Source: Actinoplanes couchii (GTDB lineage Bacteria > Actinomycetota > Actinomycetes > Mycobacteriales > Micromonosporaceae). Taken from it: DNA of 64,000 nucleotides. The stretch is taken from the NCBI RefSeq assembly GCF_016862075.1, contig NZ_BOMG01000008.1:1-64000 (forward strand), in the 5' to 3' direction. Made by a program: the position numbers and the translations under genes. The notes under the pieces were generated by a model, which did not search any database, had not been told where the DNA came from, and saw nothing but the letters and a program-made list of their open reading frames with translations. Positions within the stretch are counted from its first letter, which is position 1. Each line of letters starts with the position of its first letter. Below, piece by piece: positions 51,159-59,189 of this stretch.

Positions 51159-51758
51159 ATGAGGAAACGCGACTCGGTACGCGTACCAAAGCTGGCCCTG
51201 ATGGCACTGACGACCGCCCTCGCGGCCGCAGCCTGTGGCACCACACCTGTCGCGTCTTCCTCGCCTCCGGAGGTGGCGGCGGCCGGCACGTCCCCGGCCG
51301 TCGCCGCCTCCGGGAGCACCGCCTCCGCGAGCGCAGCCCCGGTGCAGAAGACCGTGCCGAAGAACCTCACCTTCAGCGGGACCACCCTGGAGGGGGCGAA
51401 GTTCGACGCCGCGAGTCTGGCCGGCAAACCGGCGATCCTCTGGTTCTGGGCGCCCTGGTGCGCCACCTGTGCCAGTGAGGCCCAGTCGATCGGCGACCTC
51501 AAGGACGAGTACGGCGACCGTCTGCAGATCCTCGGCATCGCCGGGATGGGCAAGAACGCCGAGATGAAGCGGTTCGTCGCCGACTTCGAGCTGCAGGGCG
51601 TGCCGCACCTGAACGACGCGCCCGGCAAGCTGTGGAAACGGTTCGGGATCGTGCAGCAGAGCTGGTATGTGTTCCTGGACGAGAACGGCAAGGAGACCTA
51701 CAAGGGGTACCTGGACGACCTCCAGCTGACCCAGCGGGTTCAGGCCATCACGGCGTGA
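51159..51758 (+). CDS. Thioredoxin-like (TlpA/DsbE) lipoprotein
   Basis: A 199-residue exported lipoprotein. The signal sequence ends LAAAACG with Cys26 as lipid site. After a Ser/Ala/Pro spacer, the thioredoxin fold (about 70-199) has WFWAPWCATCASE, a CxxC redox motif, and GVPHLNDAPG with the cis-Pro region. ATG 51159 follows a CGGAG Shine-Dalgarno and starts 9 bases after the NuoF-like gene. This suggests it receives electrons on the outer face from the cytochrome. Target proteins are unknown. Its 3' end overlaps the convergent lipoprotein gene by 19 bases. Confidence 0.88.
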   Translation: MRKRDSVRVPKLALMALTTALAAAACGTTPVASSSPPEVAAAGTSPAVAASGSTASASAAPVQKTVPKNLTFSGTTLEGAKFDAASLAGKPAILWFWAPWCATCASEAQSIGDLKDEYGDRLQILGIAGMGKNAEMKRFVADFELQGVPHLNDAPGKLWKRFGIVQQSWYVFLDENGKETYKGYLDDLQLTQRVQAITA

Positions 51759-52399
51759 TCGGCCAGCTCGGCGAGGGTGGCGAAACGCTCGCCCTCGACC
51801 CGGGCGCCGGTCCTCTCGCCGTCGTCGCGCGCGGTGGCCGCGTCCACGTGGCCGGCGCCCTGGACGAAGACGCCGCACTGCGGGTGGACGGTGCGGTACA
51901 GGCGTACGTCAGCAGTGGTGTCGATCTTGGGGGTACCCGGCTTGCGGGCCGGCGGCGGCTCACCCTGCCAGCGCAGCAGCCAGACACCCCGGCCGGCCGG
52001 TGACGCGTTCATCTCCGCGGCGATCCGCTCCACCGCCGCCGGTTCGAAGTGCGGGCCGAACTCGACCCCGACCGGCAGTGCCGGCCGCAGCTCCCCGCGC
52101 AGCACCCGGACCGGGGCGAGCGTCACGATCACGCTGCTCATGCCACCGATCTCACGACCCGTCCGGACTCCGGTGACGTCGGCCTCGATCACCGCGGTGG
52201 TCTCGGCGTAGGCGGCTTTCAGACTGGCGGGCGGCGCCTTGAGATCCATCGCCGGGCCGGGCCGGACCGCCTCGAAGAAGCTGGTCTCGACGGCCTCCCC
52301 CGGCGAGGGCGCGGAAGTCGAGGGCGCTGAAGAAGAGGCGCAGGCGGACAGCAGAACAGCGGCCACCGCGAGGGTGGCCGCTGCGACTGGAGGCTTCAT
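51740..52399 (-). CDS. Lipoprotein of unknown function
   Basis: A 219-residue lipoprotein (signal ends VLLSAC; the Cys is about residue 21). ATG 52399 is used because it begins the signal peptide; the longer frame upstream is shadow. The mature domain has beta-rich segments (VIVTLAPVRVLRGELRPALP) and GRGVWLLRWQGEPPP, like a family of actinobacterial envelope proteins, unnamed here. A second cysteine (PQCGVF) lies in the C-terminal half. The gene faces the thioredoxin-like lipoprotein, tail to tail. Confidence 0.65.
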   Translation of the reverse strand: MKPPVAAATLAVAAVLLSACASSSAPSTSAPSPGEAVETSFFEAVRPGPAMDLKAPPASLKAAYAETTAVIEADVTGVRTGREIGGMSSVIVTLAPVRVLRGELRPALPVGVEFGPHFEPAAVERIAAEMNASPAGRGVWLLRWQGEPPPARKPGTPKIDTTADVRLYRTVHPQCGVFVQGAGHVDAATARDDGERTGARVEGERFATLAELADHAVMA

Positions 52400-52434
52400 G
52401 GCCGGTAGGACGCGCCCGGCCCGCGCGTGGTTCC

Positions 52435-52656
52435 TCAGTAGGCGTTCTTCTCGTTCGGCATCAGGAACCAGAGGATCGGGTAGACCAGGATCTGGCTGCC
52501 CGGGATGAGGAAGAGGATCAGCACGAACAGCAGTCGTGCGATCCACGGGTCGAGGCCGAACCGGCGGCCCAGGCCGGCGCAGACGCCGGCGATCATCCGG
52601 CCCTGCAGAGGGCGGACCAGGCCCTGGCGAGCGAGAGAGTCGTGCACGGCGTTCAT
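52435..52656 (-). CDS. PspC-domain protein
   Basis: A 73-residue protein matching the PspC domain: QGRMIAGVCAGLGRRFGLDP and WIARLLFVLILFLIPGSQIL. One amphipathic and one transmembrane helix are expected. PspC proteins sense envelope stress. ATG 52656 (AGGGA upstream) fits the small actinobacterial form; the longer frame from 52764 adds only non-domain residues. It is divergent from the kinase gene, with 175 bases between. Confidence 0.88.
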   Translation of the reverse strand: MNAVHDSLARQGLVRPLQGRMIAGVCAGLGRRFGLDPWIARLLFVLILFLIPGSQILVYPILWFLMPNEKNAY

Positions 52657-52831
52657 TCGGTGATCCCTGCCTTCACTAGGTGTGAACTGATGACTCCATG
52701 GTGTCCTCCGGACGGGTGCTTGCGCATCGGGTCTCCCCCCGATCTCCGACTCGGGGATCTCCATGAGACCGCCTGCCCGGGTAGAGACAGCGCCCTATAA
52801 AGTGCGAGCGGCACGCTTCGGGGGGACGGGA

Positions 52832-54622
52832 ATGGGCGACGGCACACTGCCGGGTGAGCGGACGCAACCGCTGCGCCCACGGGATCCTCGTGCCCTCGGC
52901 GACTACGAGCTGGTCGGCCGCCTGGGCGAGGGCGGGATGGGCACGGTCTTCCTCGGGCGCACCGCCGGTGGGGTGCTGGTCGCGGTCAAGGTGGTGCGCG
53001 CCGATCTGGCCCACGACGACGAGTTCCGCCGCCGGTTCCGCAGCGAGGTCAACCGGGCCCGGCAGGTCCCGCCGTTCTGCACCGCCGAGGTGCTGGACGC
53101 CGACCCCGACCACGAGCAGCCCTACCTCGTGGTGGAGTTCGTGGACGGCCCCACCCTGGCCGAGGTGGTCGAGCAGCGCGGCCCGCTGACCAGCGCCAAC
53201 CTGCACGGCGTGGCGATCGGGGTGGCCACCGCGCTGACCGCGATCCACGGCGCCGGGGTGATCCACCGCGACCTGAAACCGCGCAACGTGCTGCTGGCGC
53301 CGGGCAGCCCCAAGGTGATCGACTTCGGGATCGCCCGGGCCATGGAGGCGACCAGCGCCAACACCCGCACCGACCAGATGGTCGGCACGGTGGCGTACAT
53401 GGCGCCCGAGCGGTTCGGGTCCGAGGAGGACACCCCGATCACCCCGGCCGCCGACGTGTTCGCCTGGGGCACCGTGGTGGCGTACGCGGGGACCGGCCAG
53501 ACCCCGTTCCACGCCGACTCGCCGCCCGCCCTGGCGGCCCGCATCCTGACCCAGCCGCCCCGGCTGGACGGCCTCAGTGGACCGCTGCGCGACCTGGTCG
53601 GGCACGCCCTGGAGAAGGAGCCGGAGAACCGGCCCAGTTCCCGGGAGCTGCTCGATCTGCTGGTGTCCGGGTCCGGCCGGCCGTCCGCGACCGCCGCCGC
53701 CTTCGCCGACCAGCCCGACCTGCGCGCGGCCGCGGTCGAGGCGCAGGCCGTCACCGGGGTCACCGGCCCGCCGACCGCCGGCACCACCGCCGTGCCGACC
53801 CTGAGCATCCCGCCCGGCCTGGTCGGCTACGACGAGAACTCGATCGTCACGGTGCCGATCTCGGCGCCGCCCGGTGGCCCGCTGCCGCTGCCCGGCCCGC
53901 CGCCCCCGGAACCGGCCCGGCGCTGGGCGCTGCCCGCCGCGGTCGGTTTCCTGATCCTGGCGATCATCGCCGGCGCGGTGATGCTGGCGCTGTCGGTCCG
54001 CGACCGGGACGGACAGTCCGAGCAGGCCGCCGACCCGACCCTGATCGTCGCGCCGTCGGTGCCCGCGGTCGCGCCGTGGATCAAGGACGCGCTGCGGCAG
54101 CAGGAGTACTGGAAACCCAGCGACCAGGCCGGCGAGGGGGAGTGCCACTTCGACGCCGCCCAGGGGCTGGTCGCCCGGCGGGCCACCGAGGGCACCTTCA
54201 AGTGCAAGGGCCCGTCCGACCAGCTCCCCGCCGATCTGCGGATCGACGTGACGGTGCGGCTGAACACGCCGGACAGCTGCGCGACCGTCTGGTTCCGCAA
54301 CGAGGGCAACACCGGCTATCAGCTCCGGGTCTGCGAGCGGAACCTGTACCTGGGGGTGCACCGGTCCCGGGATGTCACGGTCAAGCGGACGTTCCCCCTG
54401 ACCAGCGGCCCGATCGAGATCGCCGTGGCCACCCGGATCGCGCTCGTGGCCAAGGGTGACGTGGTGCAGATCCTCCGGGACGGCGTCCCGGTCGGCGAGG
54501 CGCCGCTCGACGAGGCCGGCATCACGGTCGGCCGGGTGGTGCTCGGCATCTACAACGAGCGCGATCCGGCGCCCGGGCCGTACGAGGTCGCCTTCAGCGA
54601 CCTCGACATCTGGAAGTTGTGA
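52832..54622 (+). CDS. Receptor-like Ser/Thr protein kinase (second)
   Basis: A 596-residue kinase. The catalytic domain (about 25-275) has LGEGGMGTVF, VAVKVV, IHRDLKPRNV with the catalytic Asp, DFGIAR and MAPERFG. After a Pro/Gly-rich region (275-370) a transmembrane helix (about 370-393) leads to an outer domain (about 400-596) with Cys pairs (GECHFD/TFKCKG and DSCATV/LRVCER). The outer domain is beta-sandwich-like (YQLRVCERNLYLGVHRSRDV). ATG 52832 follows a GGGGGGACGGG Shine-Dalgarno-like stretch. A bidirectional hairpin follows the gene. Confidence 0.92.
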   Translation: MGDGTLPGERTQPLRPRDPRALGDYELVGRLGEGGMGTVFLGRTAGGVLVAVKVVRADLAHDDEFRRRFRSEVNRARQVPPFCTAEVLDADPDHEQPYLVVEFVDGPTLAEVVEQRGPLTSANLHGVAIGVATALTAIHGAGVIHRDLKPRNVLLAPGSPKVIDFGIARAMEATSANTRTDQMVGTVAYMAPERFGSEEDTPITPAADVFAWGTVVAYAGTGQTPFHADSPPALAARILTQPPRLDGLSGPLRDLVGHALEKEPENRPSSRELLDLLVSGSGRPSATAAAFADQPDLRAAAVEAQAVTGVTGPPTAGTTAVPTLSIPPGLVGYDENSIVTVPISAPPGGPLPLPGPPPPEPARRWALPAAVGFLILAIIAGAVMLALSVRDRDGQSEQAADPTLIVAPSVPAVAPWIKDALRQQEYWKPSDQAGEGECHFDAAQGLVARRATEGTFKCKGPSDQLPADLRIDVTVRLNTPDSCATVWFRNEGNTGYQLRVCERNLYLGVHRSRDVTVKRTFPLTSGPIEIAVATRIALVAKGDVVQILRDGVPVGEAPLDEAGITVGRVVLGIYNERDPAPGPYEVAFSDLDIWKL

Positions 54623-54627
54623 CCCGC

Positions 54628-54664
54628 GCGGTCAGCCGGAGCCTCCGGGGCCCCGGCTGACCGC
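54628..54664. terminator. Bidirectional hairpin
   Basis: A perfect 12-bp stem, GCGGTCAGCCGG (54628-54639) with its complement at 54653-54664, lies between the convergent kinase and Tex genes. Confidence 0.8.
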
Positions 54665-54670
54665 CCGCTT

Positions 54671-57079
54671 TCAGTCCTTGGCGAGGCCGGCCCGGCGCAG
54701 CGCGTCGGCCATCGCGTTGTTGCCGATGCTGCCCGGGGCGCCGCCGCCGCGCTGGCCGCCGCCCTGGCGGGGCTGACCGCCACGCTGGCCGCCCTGGCCG
54801 CCCCGGCGGTCACCCTGCCCACCCCGCTGGCCTCCGCCGCCGCCCTGGCCGCGCTGAGCGCCCTGGCCGCGGTCGTCGCGCGGCGGGCGGCCCTTGGGCG
54901 CCTCGTCGCTGAGCCGCATGGTCAGCGAGATCCGCTTGCGGACCGGGTCGACCTCCAGGACGCGGACCTTCACCACGTCGCCGGACTTGACCACCTCGCG
55001 CGGGTCCTGGACGAACTTGTCGGACAGCGCCGACACGTGCACCAGGCCGTCCTGGTGCACGCCGATGTCGACGAACGCGCCGAACGCGGCCACGTTGGTG
55101 ACCTGGCCCTCCAGCACCATGCCGGGCTGCAGGTCGGCGATCTTCTCGACGCCCTCGGCGAAGGTGGCGGTGGTGAACGCCGGCCGCGGGTCACGGCCCG
55201 GCTTCTCCAGCTCCTTCAGGATGTCGGTGATGGTCGGCAGGCCGACCGCCTCGGTGACGAACTTGTCCGGGCGGATGCCCTTGAGCAGCGGGCTGTTGCC
55301 GATCAGCGTCGACACGTCCGAGCCGGCGTCCGCGGCGATCGTGCGGACCAGCGGGTACGACTCCGGGTGCACGCTGGAGAAGTCCAGGGGGTCCTCGCCG
55401 TCGCGGATCCGCAGGAAGCCCGCGCACTGCTCGAACGCCTTCGGCCCGAGCCGGGCCACCTTCTTGATCTCGGTACGGCTCTTGAACGGACCGTTCTCGT
55501 CCCGGTGCAGCACGATGTTCTCAGCCAGGCCGGCGGTGATGCCGGAGACCCGGGTCAGCAGCGGCGCGGAGGCGGTGTTGATGTCCACGCCGACGCCGTT
55601 CACACAGTCCTCGACCACCGCGTCCAGCGAGCGGGCCAGCTTCACCTCGGACAGGTCGTGCTGGTACTGGCCGACACCGATCGACTTCGGGTCGATCTTC
55701 ACCAGCTCGGCGAGCGGGTCCTGCAGGCGCCGGGCGATCGACACCGCGCCGCGCAGCGAGACGTCCATGCCGGGCAGTTCCTGCGACGCGTACGCCGACG
55801 CCGAGTAGACCGACGCGCCCGCCTCGGAGACGACCACCTTGGTCAGCTTGGCGTCCGGGTGCCGCTTGATCAGCTCGGTGGCCAGCTTGTCGGTCTCCCG
55901 CGAGGCGGTGCCGTTGCCGATCGCGATCAGCTCGACGTTGTGCTTCGACGCCAGCGCGGCCAGCTTGTGGATCGACTCGTCCCACTTGTTCTGCGGCACG
56001 TGCGGGTAGATCACGGCGGTGTCGACGCACTTGCCGGTCGCGTCGACCACGGCGACCTTCACACCGGTACGGAAACCCGGGTCCAGGCCCATCGTGGCGC
56101 GGGTGCCGGCCGGGGCGGCCAGCAGCAGGTCCCGCAGGTTCGCCGCGAAGACCCGCACCGCCTCGTCCTCGGCCGCCTCGCGCAGCCGCACCCGCAGGTC
56201 GGCGCCGAGGTGGATCAGGACCCGGGTGCGCCAGGCCCAACGGACCGTGTCGACCAGCCACTTGTCGGCCGGGCGGCCGTGGTCGGTGACCCCGTTGCGC
56301 CCGGCGATGCGGCCCTCGAAGTAGCCCTCGTCCTCCTCCGGGTGCGGTTCCATGGTGAGGTCGAGGACGTCCTCCTTCTCGCCGCGCAGCATCGCCAGGA
56401 TGCGGTGCGAAGGGAGCTTGCCGTACGGCTCGGCGAAGTCGAAGTAGTCGGAGAACTTGGCGCCGTCGGTCTGCTTGCCGTCACGGACCTTCGCCACCAG
56501 GCGGCCCCGGGTCCACATCTGCTCGCGCAGCTCACCGATCAGGTCGGCGTCCTCGGCGAACCGTTCGATCAGGATGGCGCGGGCCCCGTCCAGGGCGGCC
56601 TGCGGGTCGGCGACACCCTTGTCGGCGTCGACGAACGCGGCGGCGGCCGCCTTAGGGTCCACGGTCGGGTCGCTGAGCAGGCCATCGGCGAGCGGCTCCA
56701 GACCGGCCTCGCGGGCGATCATCGCCTTGGTGCGGCGCTTCGGCTTGTACGGCAGGTAGATGTCCTCCAGGCGGGCCTTGGTGTCGGCCTCGAGGATCTG
56801 CCGCTCGAGCGCGTCGTCGAGCTTGCCCTGGGAGCGGATCGACTCCAGCACCGCGGCGCGGCGGTCCTCCAGCTCCCGCAGATAACCCAGCCGCTCCTCG
56901 AGGGTGCGCAGCTGGGCGTCGTCGAGTGTGCCGGTCACCTCCTTCCGGTATCGGGCGATGAACGGCACCGTCGCCCCACCGTCGAGCAGCTCGACCGTGG
57001 CGGTGACCTGCCCTTCCCGTACCCCGAGCTCCGAGGCGATGCGCTGATGGATAGCTGTCGTCACGTCGACGATTGTCAC
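54671..57079 (-). CDS. tex: Tex-family RNA-binding transcription factor
   Basis: An 802-residue protein. The N-terminal helical part (1-190; [20 protein letters not shown]) is followed by a YqgF-like domain (about 325-450; [36 protein letters not shown]), HhH repeats (about 490-570; [20 protein letters not shown]) and an S1 RNA-binding domain (about 650-722; [20 protein letters not shown]). The C-terminus (from about 735) is an extra Gly/Gln/Arg-rich tail with GGQRGGQ repeats, which is not universal in the family and may bind RNA. GTG 57079 is used; GTG 57064 is an alternative. Confidence 0.93.
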   Translation of the reverse strand: MTIVDVTTAIHQRIASELGVREGQVTATVELLDGGATVPFIARYRKEVTGTLDDAQLRTLEERLGYLRELEDRRAAVLESIRSQGKLDDALERQILEADTKARLEDIYLPYKPKRRTKAMIAREAGLEPLADGLLSDPTVDPKAAAAAFVDADKGVADPQAALDGARAILIERFAEDADLIGELREQMWTRGRLVAKVRDGKQTDGAKFSDYFDFAEPYGKLPSHRILAMLRGEKEDVLDLTMEPHPEEDEGYFEGRIAGRNGVTDHGRPADKWLVDTVRWAWRTRVLIHLGADLRVRLREAAEDEAVRVFAANLRDLLLAAPAGTRATMGLDPGFRTGVKVAVVDATGKCVDTAVIYPHVPQNKWDESIHKLAALASKHNVELIAIGNGTASRETDKLATELIKRHPDAKLTKVVVSEAGASVYSASAYASQELPGMDVSLRGAVSIARRLQDPLAELVKIDPKSIGVGQYQHDLSEVKLARSLDAVVEDCVNGVGVDINTASAPLLTRVSGITAGLAENIVLHRDENGPFKSRTEIKKVARLGPKAFEQCAGFLRIRDGEDPLDFSSVHPESYPLVRTIAADAGSDVSTLIGNSPLLKGIRPDKFVTEAVGLPTITDILKELEKPGRDPRPAFTTATFAEGVEKIADLQPGMVLEGQVTNVAAFGAFVDIGVHQDGLVHVSALSDKFVQDPREVVKSGDVVKVRVLEVDPVRKRISLTMRLSDEAPKGRPPRDDRGQGAQRGQGGGGGQRGGQGDRRGGQGGQRGGQPRQGGGQRGGGAPGSIGNNAMADALRRAGLAKD

Positions 57080-57443
57080 CGACGCCGCCCCGGCTTGTCG
57101 CGCCGCCCCGGACTGTCACCCGCCCGCGATCATGAACCGCACGTCGCGGCGTCCCTCTCGCGGGGGATGCCCGGATCGCTCATGAACCGCCCAGGGCGGC
57201 CCGTCCGTACCCCGATGTCGCGAATGTCACTGTGGCTTCCCGGTCCGGATCAACGACCTTTTTTGCTGCCGTACGGCGGGGAAAGGCTCGAAGATCGGCC
57301 CTTCGGAGGGGCCGGCTGAGCTGTGACCTGCGCGATCATCCGGCTACCGGGGGTGTGTGGCCGTCCGGGGTATCAAACGGAAGCCGCGACACTTGGTAGG
57401 AGGTACTAGAGACAACGGAATTGGCCTTTGGCACTCTTGCAGC
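57080..57443. other. Intergenic region between tex and the PP2C gene
   Basis: These 364 bases separate divergent genes. TCATGAACCGC occurs twice, near 57131 and 57179. A small hairpin, GGCCC-TTCGGA-GGGCC, lies near 57298-57314. TAGGAGGTACTAG (57396-57408) may contain a -10-like TACTAG for the phosphatase. No gene is seen. Confidence 0.5.
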
Positions 57444-58163
57444 ATGACGCTTGCTGTCCGGGCGGTCGCCGCCACTGATCAGGGCCTGGTCCGGTCCAAC
57501 AACGAAGACGCGGTCTTCGTCGGTAATCGACTCTTCGTGGTGGCGGACGGCATGGGCGGGCTCCCCGCCGGTGAGCTGGCGAGCGACATGGTCGTGCAGA
57601 CCCTCAGCTCCGTCGACACCGCGCCCGACAACGGCGAGCCCCTGCAGGACCTGATCTCCGCCCTGGAGACGGCGAACCAGCGGATCGAGGCGTCGGTGGC
57701 CGAGGACGACGCCCGCGACGGCATGGGCACCACGGTGACGGCCCTGCTGCTGTCCGGTGATCGCCTGGCCGTGCTGAACGTCGGCGACTCCCGCTGCTAT
57801 CTGCTCCGCGACGGCGAGTTCCAGCAGCTCACCCGGGACGACACGTATGTGCAGGCGCTCGTCGACCAGGGCGTCCTGACCCGCGACGACGCCCGCCGCC
57901 ACCCGCAGCGCGCCCTGGTGACCCAGGCCGTCCAGGGCGGGCCGTACCGCCCGGCCGGCCGCACCATCCCGGCTCGCGTCGGCGACCGTTTCCTGCAGTG
58001 CAGCGACGGCCTCTCCGACTACGTCGAGGACACCGTGATCGCCCAGACCCTGCGCGAGGTCGCCGACCGCAAGGAGTGCGCCGCGGCCCTGGTCAACCGA
58101 ACCCTCGAAAACGGAGCCCCCGACAACGTGACGGTCATCGTCTCCGACATCGTCGACGCCTGA
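57444..58163 (+). CDS. PP2C-type Ser/Thr protein phosphatase
   Basis: A 239-residue soluble phosphatase with metal-binding and family motifs in order: SNNEDAVF, VADGMGG, GMGTTVTALL, NVGDSRCYLLRDG, QCSDGLSDYV and DNVTVIV. It reverses Ser/Thr phosphorylation and is a plausible partner of the two receptor-like kinases of this window. It lacks the transmembrane and outer domain of the cell-division-cluster PstP. ATG 57444 has no clear Shine-Dalgarno; the frame extending upstream to 57357 has no domain content. Confidence 0.93.
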   Translation: MTLAVRAVAATDQGLVRSNNEDAVFVGNRLFVVADGMGGLPAGELASDMVVQTLSSVDTAPDNGEPLQDLISALETANQRIEASVAEDDARDGMGTTVTALLLSGDRLAVLNVGDSRCYLLRDGEFQQLTRDDTYVQALVDQGVLTRDDARRHPQRALVTQAVQGGPYRPAGRTIPARVGDRFLQCSDGLSDYVEDTVIAQTLREVADRKECAAALVNRTLENGAPDNVTVIVSDIVDA

Positions 58164-58245
58164 CCGGCCCTCGCCGGGAGCCCGGTCCGGCGGTGGCCGC
58201 CTGACCGGCCCCGATCAGCGCCCACGATCAGCGAACGTGTGCGCC

Positions 58246-58271
58246 CGCCCGGCTCCACGTCCGGCCGGGCG
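58246..58271 (+). terminator. Hairpin downstream of the PP2C gene
   Basis: CGCCCGGC and GCCGGGCG form an 8-bp stem around a 10-nt loop, 83 bases after the stop. Moderate strength. Confidence 0.5.
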
Positions 58272-58418
58272 TCACGGTCCGGCCCGTATGCGCGCGCATT
58301 GGTGTCATCGGCCCGGCGTGAGCAGACGATGAGTCATCGTGTGCTCCCGTGGGCCTGACCGGCGACGAACCGGAACGGGCGCCTCCAACCCCCGGCCACG
58401 TCGGCCCCCGGCCGCGGT

Positions 58419-58568
58419 TCACGCTTCGGTGTCGCGTGGAATCGGATCGTCGTCGGCCCGCTGTTCGCCGAGGAGGCGCTCGACGGCTTCCACCACGGCG
58501 GCGGACGGGTCCCCGTGACGCTGAAGGTAGGCGGCGACGTCATCGGGGACATCGATGATGAAATCCAT
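58419..58568 (-). CDS. Small 49-residue protein, antitoxin-like
   Basis: A 49-residue protein (ATG 58568, GAAGG about 7 bases upstream) with MDFIIDVPDDVAAYLQRHGD followed by SAAVVEAVERLLGE. The strand-turn-helix layout is like short RHH or Phd-type antitoxins, but also like other small actinobacterial proteins. No toxin gene is adjacent on this strand. It is divergent from the GNAT gene, 75 bases away. The open frame that continues upstream to 59015 is antisense to the GNAT gene and is not used. Confidence 0.55.
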   Translation of the reverse strand: MDFIIDVPDDVAAYLQRHGDPSAAVVEAVERLLGEQRADDDPIPRDTEA

Positions 58569-58631
58569 GACGACACCTTCGCCTACTCCGAAGGCGGTGG
58601 GGAGCTGTCGTCGTCCGAACGGGGGAGCGCC

Positions 58632-58637
58632 TATTCT
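58632..58637 (+). promoter_or_regulatory. -10 element of a leaderless GNAT transcript
   Basis: TATTCT lies 6 bases before the GTG start at 58644, the spacing for transcription starting at the start codon. Confidence 0.55.
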
Positions 58638-58643
58638 CAGCGC

Positions 58644-59186
58644 GTGCTGATGACTACCGAGCGATTGATTCTGCGGCGGTTCCGGGCGTCGGACGCGCCG
58701 ATGCTGGCGGCCTATCGATCGATTCCTGAGGTGGCTCGGTATCAACCTTGGGCGGTGCCTTATCCGGTGGAGAAGGCGGACGGCGCCGTCAAGGCCTATG
58801 CCGAAGGGTCGCCGACGGCGGCGGGGTGGTTTCAATACGCCGTCGAGCACACGGCTGACCAGCGCCTCATCGGGGACGTGGGGGTGCGGATCCACGACAA
58901 CCTGAAACAGGGGGAGATCGGGTTCACCTTCGACCCGGCGTACCAGCGCAAGGGTTTCGCCTTTGAGGCCGTGACCGCCGTGCTGGACCGGCTCCTCCTC
59001 AAACAGGGCCTGCACAAGGTGACCGGGGAGTGTGACGCCCGGAACGTGCGGTCGGCGGGGCTGATGGAGCGGCTCGGGTTCCAGCGGGAGGGGCTGCTGC
59101 GGCAGCAGACCTTCATCAAGGGGGAGTGGACCGACGACCTGCTGTACGGTCTGCTGGCCACCGAATGGCGACCAGCAGACCGATAG
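58644..59186 (+). CDS. GNAT-family N-acetyltransferase
   Basis: A 180-residue acetyltransferase of the RimJ/RimL-like group (TERLILRRFRASDAPMLAAY, then GEIGFTFDPAYQRKGFAFEA with the acetyl-CoA pyrophosphate loop, and NVRSAGLMERLGFQREGLLR). GTG 58644 is preferred because the -10-like TATTCT sits 6 bases upstream; ATG 58650 is also possible. Its stop lies 3 bases before the convergent glgB stop. The substrate may be a protein N-terminus or a small amine, and is not readable. Confidence 0.9.
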   Translation: MLMTTERLILRRFRASDAPMLAAYRSIPEVARYQPWAVPYPVEKADGAVKAYAEGSPTAAGWFQYAVEHTADQRLIGDVGVRIHDNLKQGEIGFTFDPAYQRKGFAFEAVTAVLDRLLLKQGLHKVTGECDARNVRSAGLMERLGFQREGLLRQQTFIKGEWTDDLLYGLLATEWRPADR

Positions 59187-59189
59187 CGA

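Noticed and set aside
57429-57443. Sigma-54-like TGGCAC...TTGC just before the PP2C start
   Set aside because: The spacer is 2 bases where 5 are needed, and actinobacteria lack sigma-54.
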